A DNA stretch of 64,000 nt from assembly GCA_964473645.1 (NCBI GenBank), contig CAYYPW010000014.1:62001-126000 (forward strand), in the 5' to 3' direction. The notes below the pieces were generated by a model. The model did not search any database. It saw nothing but the letters and a program-made list of their open reading frames with translations, and had not been told where the DNA came from. The first letter of the stretch is position 1. Every line of letters starts with the position of its first letter. Origin of the DNA: HdN1 sp964473645 (GTDB lineage Bacteria > Pseudomonadota > Gammaproteobacteria > Pseudomonadales > Ketobacteraceae). Both the position numbers and the translations under genes were made by a program. Shown here piece after piece: positions 42,236-50,957 of this stretch.

Positions 42236-42761
42236 GCCTCTCATCTGGCAATTTTTGGTTGGGGCAAGATCGCAAACGCAAAAGATTGGTTTCACAGCTC
42301 GCTTTAGGCCGGACGTTTTGTTGATGCATCGTTGTCGATATCGGTACAGATCTTGTCGATAATCGCGATCGTGGGTGGCAACCCCGATCAAATTGCAAAC
42401 AAAGTAACTGACAATTTCCTTTGCTACCACCCCTTTCGGACAGAGCGGTTAGCGACTTTCAGACGCTTTCTTTTCGCTAGCACTCAGCAGAACTCTCCCC
42501 CCCAAAGCCTATTGTGGTCAATCACGCGCGGACTCGCTCGCCGGTTTGGTAGATGCTCAAACGAGACATCTTGTTCATCACGGCTTGCTTAAGTAAGTGG
42601 GGGGAGCCACATATTGTTATTAACGACACTGGCTCTTTTATTCCAGACCGCCGTGCGCTCTCGTATGCATGTGTTTGTGCAGGTTCCAGCAAGCGAGGGT
42701 GCTATGCAAGACGTTATCGCTTCCTTTATGCTTCTGACGCAAATACCAGCAAGGATACCCA

Positions 42762-45700
42762 GTGCACAGTCTGAATTTTGAGATCACCAAGCCGACCGAC
42801 GACTCAGCATTCGAAGATATGTGCGCCCGCGTTTATGGAGAAGTATTCGGCGACCCGCTCCCCAAAATCAACGGCCGTAAAGGCCAAGCGCAAGCAGGTG
42901 TCGATATTTTCGTTAACTCCAGCGCGGGGAGAATTGGTATTCAATGCAAGCGTTACGCTGACGGCCGCCTGAGGTTTAAGCATGTTGAAGAGGAAACCCG
43001 CCGAGCAGACGCTGCTGGATCACCCATCATTCGACTGGTACTCGCCACCACGGCTGCGTCTGACGCTACCTTGCTACGGGAAGTGCAGGACTTCTCGGAT
43101 GCTCGCGTGAAAGATGGCAAGTATTCTGTCGAAATAGAGTTTTGGGAGGATATCTGTAGGCATATTTGGGGCAGCGGAAGGCTTCAGAACGATTACGCCC
43201 CCAATGCCCCGGGCGCGATGTTTCATCGGCTAGACGAATCCAACCTCACAATAATCAAAAAGTTGGATAGCGTCACCGCCGCACAGCTCGCAATGAATAC
43301 CTCGCTGCCCTCCGGCCGCGCAGATTCCGTCAATACCTTCCTCACGACCCAGCTCGATGCTTTGAATGTTTTGTTGAAATCGTGCAGGTACCGTGACGCA
43401 CACGAAGACCTTCTCCGCCTGGGCACCAATCTGGAAATTTTCGACGCCCATCAGCGCGCTCGATGGTACCTAATGCGTGGAGTATGTGCTTGGCATCTCG
43501 ATTCTGGACTCGCCGCTGCGCCTGACTTTTTGAAGGCGTTTGAGCTGTATCCCGCAGACGAGAAAATAGCCGCGGCTGGGGTGCGAGGACTGCTACTGCA
43601 AGGAGATGTGGAGGGCGCCGTTAATGCCGGCGTTATGGCTTTGCAATCATTCCCAACGTCGGCTTACGTCTGGACGGCCTATGCCAACGCGTTGATGGCA
43701 CGTGGTGACGACTTGACCATTGCCAGCGTACCGTTACATTTGCGTGACAACTGTGACGTACTTCATTTGCTAGCTTGGGCTCGAAAGAACGTTGGTGACC
43801 TAGAGGGCGCGATTGAACTAACCGGGCGCGCGTTGGCTCTGCCAGACGCCGACTTCTTCGTTCGTGCCGCTGCGCTTGCATTTGCCTTGGAGGTGGCATC
43901 GGCTGACCCTGTGAAAGCCGCCTACGGATGCGTGGGCACCCAAGAAATTGCCGCACTGCAAAGGGCCGTTACCGCATTGCAACCGCGAAACGAACGCGTT
44001 TGGAGCATTCAAAGCCTGACAACGCAGGACACTTTGGTGCATTTGGGATATGCAGCCATCGTACTGGGGCAAGCGGAAGATGCCCTCCTGTTGGTCGACG
44101 AAGCGAAGCAAGCGGGGAGGATGTCTGCGCGTCTGATGCGTGTGGCGTTGGAAGCCTACCGTCATTTAGATCGACAGGATGAATTGGTCCGCTTTGGCTG
44201 GGAATGGCTGAGTCAGCTTGAAGAGGAGGCGCTTATAGTGGTCGCGGAAACGGCCTCCGCGATCGGCGACGTTGAAACTGTAACTGCAACCATGGAGACC
44301 GCAAAAAAGTTGGCGACGAGCCAACCAGAAACCCTTGCGTTTATGACTGCGATGCGTTGGATAGCCCTTTGGCAATCCATAGACGGAAGGGAGTTGGCTT
44401 TGAATGAAGTGTTGAGTGCCAACCTCTCACTTTCGACCAGTCTGGGACTGATCTGTGGTGGTGCGCGGATACTCTTTGCTGCCGGCAGAGAAACCGAAGC
44501 AGAGGCCGTTCTTCTACAAGCCTATACCCTGGTGGACAAAACATCGCCCTCTGGTACCCGCTTGCTCTTGGCCGACCTACTCTACTCAACCAAAAATTAT
44601 GCAAGAGCAATTCATCTCTATGAAGGCCTTGTAGTGCATGGACGCTTCTCCGAACTGCACGGGCGGCTTCTGTCCTGCTACGTTGCGACCGGTGCGCGCG
44701 GTAAAGGGCGTGCACTTCTACAATCTTTTCCAGATGGATGGGCTGAGGACGACTGGGTTAGATCGCTTGCTATCGAATTGGGACAGTCGAGCGCAGACTG
44801 GTCCTTCCTTGAGCCATTGGCGGAAGTTCAGTGCGCAAAAGCTCCAGAGGTAGCAGGGGGGTGGTTACTCAGATTGGTGCTTTACCTCCATACTAAGAAA
44901 ATGCATCGATTCCACCAGACCTTGGATACTGTTCCGATGGAACTCAAGGGGGCGCATCGCCAGATCGCACAAATTGCTGCGCTCGAATTGCGTTGGGGCG
45001 ACAAAAGTGCGGGCTTGAAGAGATTATACCGGCTGTTTCGCAATAATATGGACGAATGCGAAGCCGCGTCCGCCTATTTCATCGGTATCATCGAGGCACA
45101 TGGAACCTTGCCCGGTATGGACGAGAGTATCGACACAGTCGTGGCGGGAACCACTGTTGAACTTCAAGACGAACATGGCCGCCCATTTTTCGTGTCTATC
45201 GACCCCACCAGAACTGCACCATTACCCATAAGGGACAACTTTTTTCCGGTCGACAGCAAAGACTTGGCACCGCTTATAGGGCAAACCGTCGGGGCTAGCG
45301 TGGAGTTACCGGGCCCACTCAGCACACAACGCCAGTACATCGTAAGGTCTGTCACCTCAGTTTATCGTCATCTACTTAAATTGGCTCAGGCACGCATTGA
45401 AACATCGATGTGCACTCAAGGCCATGTCGTGCCAGTGCCTATTCCAAAAACGGCGACGGGAGCAGACTTCGGCCAAATGCATGCATTGCTTAAGCGGAGG
45501 AGCATGCATTCAAAACAAGTGCTAGCAACCTATGCAACCGGGCCGTTGACCTTAGGCATTCTGGCAAAGCTACTCGGTGTCAATGTCGTCGAATTTCCTA
45601 CTGGTTGGGCCATGGATGGACCACAACTCTTCGTAGGTCTTGGCACTCATGAAGAGCAATCCCGTGCAGCACAACTTCTCCAACGACCCCAAGCGGATTA

Positions 45701-46874
45701 CGTCATCGATGCCGTGACCATCGCCGAACTGGTGCAGGTTAACGGTGATCAAGCCTTGGCAGCATTACCCAAAGTACTCATCTCGACCAAAGCAATGGAA
45801 CTACTTCTGGGGCAATTGGAAGCGGCCCAGTTAGACCAGTCTGCGGGACAAATCTCGGAAGTCGATGGCGAAATGCGGTTCATAACGTCAACACCTGAGA
45901 GCAAGATGAGTCGCCTGACTCAGTTTAAGAAAATGGTCGACGTTGCTCGAAAGTATTGTGAAACGGTCCCCAGCTACGGCCCCGTAGAAATTTCAAAAGA
46001 ACTTGAGGATCTCGGGACAGTGTTACAGGATGAAGAATATTCTGCACTTCTCCTCGCTGTCGAGCGCAATGCAACGCTACTTACAGTCGATGGACACCTG
46101 GCACAGTTGGCAGCCACGGCGATCCATTTAAACACCGTCTGGCCTCAGGCGTTGCTTAAATATGCGGCCGAAATCGGTGCCATCACGGGGTTGGAATACA
46201 CCGTAGCAACGGCGCGACAGTTCCTTGGCAATCGGTCCTTTATATCGATCGGCCGACACGACCTGGTATTCCTCTGTTTACAAGGAGGATTTGCCCTTCG
46301 AGTGGGGATACAAAGGTTCAAAGACTATCTCTCCAGTCCCGCCACGGATTTCCAGTCCGCTGCGGGAGTAATGTTTGAATTTCTTAAGGTGCAGTCCTGC
46401 CTTTTCGCTCAATTCAAAGCGTTCACCGAGCTTTTATCCCACCTGGTCGAGGCCGCACTTCGGCATCCGGCGTGCTCGAAAGAAATATTCATGCTTCGCA
46501 TTGCCATATTCGTTAGACATCTGCTTGAGAATGCAGCAGGCCCAAAATCGTCATTCCCTCTCACGGAAAAGCTACGATCCACACGTATCGATATTCGATG
46601 GAAGTTATGCTGTGAGGCACTTCAGCTTGCTGAAAATCTTGCCAGAAACCCAGTAAAACCTAGAGTCGTTAAACTGAAGACAATCATGGGGACCGTGATT
46701 CCAAAGCTCGCGTTTGATAGCGCAATATCCGAGTCTGAGCCAGCAATTGCGAAGGAAGGAGATGAGCCACCCTGGAGTACATTGGCCGAGGCACCTTCAC
46801 CGGAGGATAGCGTTCATACCGAGTATAACGGCCTTAAAAGGAAGACCATTACTTCCGGCACTAACATAGGTTAA
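42762..46874 (+). CDS. PD-QxK nuclease-TPR-GreA/B C-terminal-like-PIN nuclease protein (predicted defence)
   Basis: 1370 residues from a GTG with AAGGAT upstream. Domains in order: residues 1-135, Mrr-like PD-(D/E)xK fold with D48 in AGVDIFV and Q61/K63 in IQCKRY; about 160-770, TPR-like helical array (LRLGTNLEIFDAHQRARWYL, AIELTGRALALPDADFFVRA); about 790-865, a domain resembling the GreA/GreB C-terminal fold (TTVELQDEHGRPFFVSI, DLAPLIGQTVGASVELPGP); about 905-1125, a PIN-type RNase (YVIDAVTIAEL, then DEEYSALLLAVERNATLLTV, D in VDGHLA); about 1125-1370, helical. No Walker motif was seen. TPR-GreAB-C-PIN proteins have been proposed as conflict systems (from memory). Here the N-terminal DNase-like domain is an addition. 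Action on invader DNA plus RNA near RNA polymerase is inference. Confidence 0.8.
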   Translation: MHSLNFEITKPTDDSAFEDMCARVYGEVFGDPLPKINGRKGQAQAGVDIFVNSSAGRIGIQCKRYADGRLRFKHVEEETRRADAAGSPIIRLVLATTAASDATLLREVQDFSDARVKDGKYSVEIEFWEDICRHIWGSGRLQNDYAPNAPGAMFHRLDESNLTIIKKLDSVTAAQLAMNTSLPSGRADSVNTFLTTQLDALNVLLKSCRYRDAHEDLLRLGTNLEIFDAHQRARWYLMRGVCAWHLDSGLAAAPDFLKAFELYPADEKIAAAGVRGLLLQGDVEGAVNAGVMALQSFPTSAYVWTAYANALMARGDDLTIASVPLHLRDNCDVLHLLAWARKNVGDLEGAIELTGRALALPDADFFVRAAALAFALEVASADPVKAAYGCVGTQEIAALQRAVTALQPRNERVWSIQSLTTQDTLVHLGYAAIVLGQAEDALLLVDEAKQAGRMSARLMRVALEAYRHLDRQDELVRFGWEWLSQLEEEALIVVAETASAIGDVETVTATMETAKKLATSQPETLAFMTAMRWIALWQSIDGRELALNEVLSANLSLSTSLGLICGGARILFAAGRETEAEAVLLQAYTLVDKTSPSGTRLLLADLLYSTKNYARAIHLYEGLVVHGRFSELHGRLLSCYVATGARGKGRALLQSFPDGWAEDDWVRSLAIELGQSSADWSFLEPLAEVQCAKAPEVAGGWLLRLVLYLHTKKMHRFHQTLDTVPMELKGAHRQIAQIAALELRWGDKSAGLKRLYRLFRNNMDECEAASAYFIGIIEAHGTLPGMDESIDTVVAGTTVELQDEHGRPFFVSIDPTRTAPLPIRDNFFPVDSKDLAPLIGQTVGASVELPGPLSTQRQYIVRSVTSVYRHLLKLAQARIETSMCTQGHVVPVPIPKTATGADFGQMHALLKRRSMHSKQVLATYATGPLTLGILAKLLGVNVVEFPTGWAMDGPQLFVGLGTHEEQSRAAQLLQRPQADYVIDAVTIAELVQVNGDQALAALPKVLISTKAMELLLGQLEAAQLDQSAGQISEVDGEMRFITSTPESKMSRLTQFKKMVDVARKYCETVPSYGPVEISKELEDLGTVLQDEEYSALLLAVERNATLLTVDGHLAQLAATAIHLNTVWPQALLKYAAEIGAITGLEYTVATARQFLGNRSFISIGRHDLVFLCLQGGFALRVGIQRFKDYLSSPATDFQSAAGVMFEFLKVQSCLFAQFKAFTELLSHLVEAALRHPACSKEIFMLRIAIFVRHLLENAAGPKSSFPLTEKLRSTRIDIRWKLCCEALQLAENLARNPVKPRVVKLKTIMGTVIPKLAFDSAISESEPAIAKEGDEPPWSTLAEAPSPEDSVHTEYNGLKRKTITSGTNIG

Positions 46875-46929
46875 TCCTAAACAAATCGCACGACAGAACC
46901 GTAGCAAATAATTACCCTTTGCTACGAAC

Positions 46930-47202
46930 TTTAGATTCCTGCTCGCAAAAGGAGTGGGTCAGAAAACTCAAATGACTCCATTTTGGGGGCACGAAAAAAA
47001 CAGTTTGATCGTCACCAGCAACTTGCCATTCGGCCAATGGGGGCAGACATTCGCCGATGATGAGACATTGACTGCGGCGCTTTTGGATAGGCTGCTACAC
47101 CACAGTCATGTGCTTCAGATACGGGGCGAGAGCTACCGCCTAAAGGACAAACGAAAGTCCGGTGTCATCCGGACGAAGGTCGCGGCGGAACCCGCCGTTT
47201 AA
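46930..47202 (+). pseudogene. IstB-like IS21 helper ATPase remnant
   Basis: About 80 residues matching only the C-terminal end of IS21-family IstB (SLIVTSNLPFGQWGQTFADD, LDRLLHHSHVLQIRGESYRL). Walker motifs and the N-terminal two-thirds are gone, as is istA. It is a decayed element inside the long cassette after the nuclease gene. Confidence 0.8.
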
Positions 47203-47209
47203 ACAAGGG

Positions 47210-47265
47210 GTGGGTCAATTCTAAAGTGATGGATTTAGTGAAAGTGGGTCAGTTTTAAAGTGATG
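47210..47265. repeat. 22-bp direct repeats at the IS21-like end
   Basis: GTGGGTCA-TTCTAAAGTGATG (47210-47231) recurs as GTGGGTCA-TTTTAAAGTGATG (47244-47265). Repeated GTGGGTCA units like these mark IS21-family termini. The second copy abuts the truncated IS91-type transposase, which suggests the IS21 element inserted into it. Confidence 0.65.
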
Positions 47266-48296
47266 TTGACACCGGTGAGCGCCAGTCGCTTTTCCGACAC
47301 CGCAGGCCGGGAAATGTAGCGGCACAGCCGTTCCAGCATCTCACCTTGGTGGGGTTCGGCCATTACACCGGCATGTAGAGAAAAGCCTGCCTGCTTGGCC
47401 ACCCGGTCTGATCCTCTGGGAGTGTCCAAGCTGGGCGGAAGGCTTTGCAAAGTGAGCACATTGCGTCCTTTCTGTGGCCCCATTGCGATACGGTAGGTGA
47501 TCGAATGCCCCTGCAATTGACTGAGGGCGTCATCCTCCTGGTCGATGGAATCCAGCAACAGGTAAGTGTTTTCGTCATCGCGTTGCAACCATCCCTTTTT
47601 CTCCAGAAACCGGGGGACGCGATGGCTGAGCTGATGCACCAAGGAGTTGAGTTCCTCTACCGTGGGGGCCTTGACGCGATGAAAACGCATGACGCCGTAT
47701 TTGTCTTCGGCGTAAACGCCGTCGACAAACAGCATGTGAAAGTGAATGTTCAGGTTCAGCGCAGAGCCGAAACGCTGGATCAGGGTGACGGCGCCGGTGT
47801 GAGCGGTACGCTTGTTGAACCCGGCTTTCTTGACCAAGTGGGTGGCCAGCGTGCCATGGACGGTCTCCAGCACCTTGCCTATCATGGCCGTTTATTGAGC
47901 CAGCAGAAAACGCAGCTCATAGGGAAAGCTTAGCACCCATTGCCTGATAGGTTCTTCTGGCAACACTTCGTCCACGAGCAAGGCGGCGCACTCGGCCATC
48001 CGTCGAGCACCGCAACTCGGGCAGAAGCATCTACGCTTGCAACTGAAGGCAACCAAGCGTTCATGCTTGCAATCTTCGCAGCACACCCGCAAAAATCCGT
48101 AGTCGAGGCGACCACATTTGAGAAAATCGTCGAACTCTTGCTGGACGAAGGCAGGCAGGGTTTGTCCTTGAGCTTCGAGTTGGGCACGAAACGCGGGGTA
48201 AAGGGTTTCGATGAGTTGATAGAGAAGCGTTTCTTCCGGCCGATGGCGCTCATAGGGGAGCGTCGGAGCAGGCGCGGCCATCCTGGCCAATGACAT
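47235..48296 (-). pseudogene. IS91-family transposase, interrupted and 3'-truncated
   Basis: The N-terminal half (48296-47892) has the zinc-binding segment (CKRRCFCPSCGARRMAE) and YELRFLLAQ. An in-frame TAA (47892-47894) follows, then the same frame continues with GKVLETVHGTLATHLVKKAG and the HUH-type motif NIHFHMLFVDGV. The last residues (LTHFH) come from the adjoining IS21-like end, so the true C-terminus is lost. IS91 elements move by rolling-circle transposition. This copy should be inactive. Confidence 0.85.
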
Positions 48297-48310
48297 GATT
48301 CAATCCTTTG

Positions 48311-48332
48311 AAGCTGTACGCATATACAGCTT
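48311..48332 (-). promoter_or_regulatory. LexA-type SOS box upstream of the IS91 transposase
   Basis: Perfect 8-base arms AAGCTGTA / TACAGCTT around CGCATA give CTGT-N8-ACAG with an A/T-rich end, the gammaproteobacterial LexA consensus. It lies 17-32 bases upstream of the transposase start. It could instead be a structural IS91 end. Confidence 0.5.
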
Positions 48333-48465
48333 GGCAATTGTTCAAGGTATTGGACAGGGGCAGAAAGGGGCGCGGATGCTAGAATGCGGGCCGGATGCCA
48401 GGGTGATGCAGTGTTCGTATTTTGCTGTGGTGTAAGGCCGGACGCAGAAGTGCGCCACCGGATCG

Positions 48466-48603
48466 TGCGCTGTTGTTGGCACAATCGGTCAGGACGCTCC
48501 GAAGATGTTCGATCGGTAATTTGTAAAATGGCCTCCCGCTAAAAAGCAAGACGGCCGCAAGAGGTGGGATGCCTCGACGCCGCTTTGGTGGCCCGCACCG
48601 GCA
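48466..48603 (+). repeat. Pre-attC module, copy 5
   Basis: Contains GCGCTGTTGTTGG, GGACGCTCCGAAG, GGTAATTTG, AAAGCAAGACGGCCGCAAG, GGTGGGATGCC and GTGGCCCGCACCGG, leading into site G. Confidence 0.75.
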
Positions 48604-48658
48604 CATAACTAGCAACTCGATCCGATCGCTGCGCGACGGCTCAGTTGGCGCGTTATGC
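48604..48658 (+). other. attC-like site G
   Basis: 55 bases: CATAAC, centre CGATCCGATCGCTGCGCGAC paired with GGCTCAGTTGG, 3' box GTTATGC. Nearly the same structure as site H; together they flank the Gabija cassette. Confidence 0.75.
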
Positions 48659-49221
48659 GCGTCCCATATCGGGTCGTGCCAATTGAATAGAGAGTTTTGT
48701 TGGCTTGGGTGCGGACTACCGCACAGACATGACTCAAGATGCGGTATCGTGGCCCGCAAGATTATCTGGGTTCGGTGCAAGAAAGTGGCGTTGATCTTCG
48801 CGCCAAATTGGCAGGTGGTTTGTGGCAAGGCTGGATGCAGTCAAGCACAAAAAAATCGCGTAAGCGTTTCAGGACTCATCGCAGGTGGCCGGACCCGAGG
48901 ATGCAGCATTGATGCCCGCAAAAAAAGCAAAGCAAATTTCCGCGTCAAGGTGGGACGTAACGACGCGGCATCTACGCCCCGCACGACAGCGCGTTCCGCC
49001 ATGCACGTACAAAGCGAAAGCGGACAAACGGAAATATCTATCGACTTTGGCCAATACGGTCATTCAGACTTTTAAATGAAACGCCCCAAAACAGCTGCTT
49101 TCCATTGTTTCAAGCCGAGCTCTTAGTGAATGAACCGGTCTTTTGCGCATCGACTATCGATAAATTAATAAGGATAATTCGCCTGCATGCAACATCAAGG
49201 ACAAACAAAAAGGACTGATTG

Positions 49222-50955
49222 GTGTACCTATCCGAGCTAACAATTACGGGCTTTCGCAAACTTGGATTGCTCAAACTAAATTTTCGGTCAGGACTCAATG
49301 TGCTCGTCGGGCCAAATAATGTTGGCAAGACGGCGATTGTCGATGCGCTCCGCGCATTATTGTCTACAACTGAAGATGGAGCATTGCGCGTAGATGAATC
49401 TGACCAGCATATTAGCGCGAGCGGAATCAAATCACCGCATATTGAATTTCACTATGTCTTTCGCAACCTAAGCCTTGACGAAGAAGCGGATTTTCTGCCT
49501 GCGCTTAAACCGCTACCATCGGTCGCGGGAAAACCAACGGAATACGAGGCCCACTTCTTTGTTCGGTACACAGGAGCGGATTTTGGAGGCCGACTTCGCC
49601 CGAAACGCTGGTGCGGTGACTATGAAGAAAACGGAATCACAGGCGACATGCTTGAAGACCTACGTGCAATATATCTCCCGCCCTTGCGCGATCCTGCCTC
49701 TGGCTTAAGGCCAAGTCGCGTAAGCCAGATAGCACGTTTGATTGACCGTCTTTCTGATGAGGTCGCCAAAAAGGAACTCGTTGAGACGCTAAAGGCTTTT
49801 GATACCGAACTGCGAAAAAAAGACCCAGTCGCTAAAACGGAAGAAGCTATCAGACAGCGGCATGGGGATATGCTCGGCGATATTCTCAAGCAGATGCTAA
49901 ACGTCAGTCTAACACCGCCAGATTTCCAACGACTCGCAGCCCGCCTAGCGCTTACAGTTGAAAATCTCGACATTGAGCAAAATGGCCTCGGGTACAACAA
50001 CCTGATTTACATGGCCGTTGCTCTCAGTGAGTTATCACTAAATCCAGATGCCGCCTATAAAGCGTTAATCGTCGAAGAGCCGGAAGCGCATCTGCACCCT
50101 CAAATGCAAGCGGTCCTGCTTCAATATCTTCAGCTAAAGGAGACGCCCGCGAAAGGCGAAAAGGCCGTCCAAGTTTTTGTCACCAGCCACTCACCAAATT
50201 TCGCCAGCATTGCAAATATCGATACGATTGGCTGTATTCACCAAAGCGGATCGGAAATCAAGGCGTTTTTTCCGCGCTCAATAACATTTGATAAAACAAA
50301 GAAAGAAAAATTGCAGCGCTATATGGATGTCACGCGTGCTGAGCTTTATTTTGCCCGCCGCATCATCTTTGTCGAAGGCGCCGCAGAGCGTTTTATGATT
50401 GATGTGCTCGCGAAAAAAATTGGTGTTGACTTACGCAAACACTCTGTAAGCATTCTCAGCGCTGAAGGTCTCAATTTCGATGCTTTCATCCCATTATTTG
50501 GCGCTGGGGCGATCAATATTCGTATGGCGGTTATTTCCGATAGCGATCCGCAAGACTCCGACAGCTATCCGAAACTCGGAAGTGCACTGAGTTTATCTGA
50601 CACAGCAAAAAGCATTCAGGCAATGGCCAACGCCTTCGTAACACCATTTTTTGCGCTGAAGACTTTTGAATATGATTTGGCCCTTCACTCCGAAAACCAC
50701 GAAGTGATGCTGGCGGCGCTTGAGGAGATCCACCCAAATATTGCGAGCAATCTTAAGGTTGTAGTTGATGGTGCCGCAGACGAAGATAAAGCGAAAGAGC
50801 TATTTGTCGGTATGTTTGATCGCGGAACGGGAAAGAAAAACGTTCAAAAAGGCGCATACAGTCAGGCGCTCGCGCAAGCGGTAGCGAAAGACGGGGTTAA
50901 ATTTACGGTTCCACCATACATCAAAAACGCTATTGAATTCATAGTAAAAGAATAA
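49222..50955 (+). CDS. gajA: Gabija protein GajA (ABC-type ATPase with TOPRIM nuclease domain)
   Basis: 577 residues from GTG 49222; AAGGA lies at a better distance from this GTG than from the TTG one codon earlier. The N-terminal ABC/OLD-type ATPase has Walker A GPNNVGKT near residue 30 and the Walker B region EEPEAHLHPQMQAV. The C-terminal TOPRIM domain has the catalytic glutamate (about 385) in IIFVEGAAERF and the DxD pair (about 440/442) in VISDSDPQ. GajA of Gabija is an ATP-sensed, sequence-preferring DNA endonuclease that acts with GajB against phage. Two bases separate it from gajB. The length is typical. Confidence 0.92.
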   Translation: MYLSELTITGFRKLGLLKLNFRSGLNVLVGPNNVGKTAIVDALRALLSTTEDGALRVDESDQHISASGIKSPHIEFHYVFRNLSLDEEADFLPALKPLPSVAGKPTEYEAHFFVRYTGADFGGRLRPKRWCGDYEENGITGDMLEDLRAIYLPPLRDPASGLRPSRVSQIARLIDRLSDEVAKKELVETLKAFDTELRKKDPVAKTEEAIRQRHGDMLGDILKQMLNVSLTPPDFQRLAARLALTVENLDIEQNGLGYNNLIYMAVALSELSLNPDAAYKALIVEEPEAHLHPQMQAVLLQYLQLKETPAKGEKAVQVFVTSHSPNFASIANIDTIGCIHQSGSEIKAFFPRSITFDKTKKEKLQRYMDVTRAELYFARRIIFVEGAAERFMIDVLAKKIGVDLRKHSVSILSAEGLNFDAFIPLFGAGAINIRMAVISDSDPQDSDSYPKLGSALSLSDTAKSIQAMANAFVTPFFALKTFEYDLALHSENHEVMLAALEEIHPNIASNLKVVVDGAADEDKAKELFVGMFDRGTGKKNVQKGAYSQALAQAVAKDGVKFTVPPYIKNAIEFIVKE

Positions 50956-50957
50956 CG

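Larger units (their letters stand above)
41651..42761. other. Noncoding cassette DNA
   Basis: 1.1 kb with sites E and F, a pre-attC module and an ORF-less cassette of about 425 bases. After F, about 520 bases lead to the nuclease gene and presumably hold its promoter. Short frames here lack ribosome sites and similarity. Confidence 0.55.
48297..49221. other. Noncoding DNA between IS remnants and Gabija
   Basis: About 925 bases with no supported gene. It contains a LexA-type dyad, a pre-attC module, site G and about 560 bases before gajA that resemble other array DNA (CGGCATCTACGCCCCGCA recurs near 52809). Confidence 0.55.

Noticed and set aside
42553..42774. Small frame just before the nuclease gene
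   Set aside because: No ribosome site, no similarity, and it overlaps the well-supported GTG start of the nuclease gene.
49219..49221. TTG as the gajA start
   Set aside because: The AAGGA ribosome site is too close to it; the next codon GTG is better spaced.
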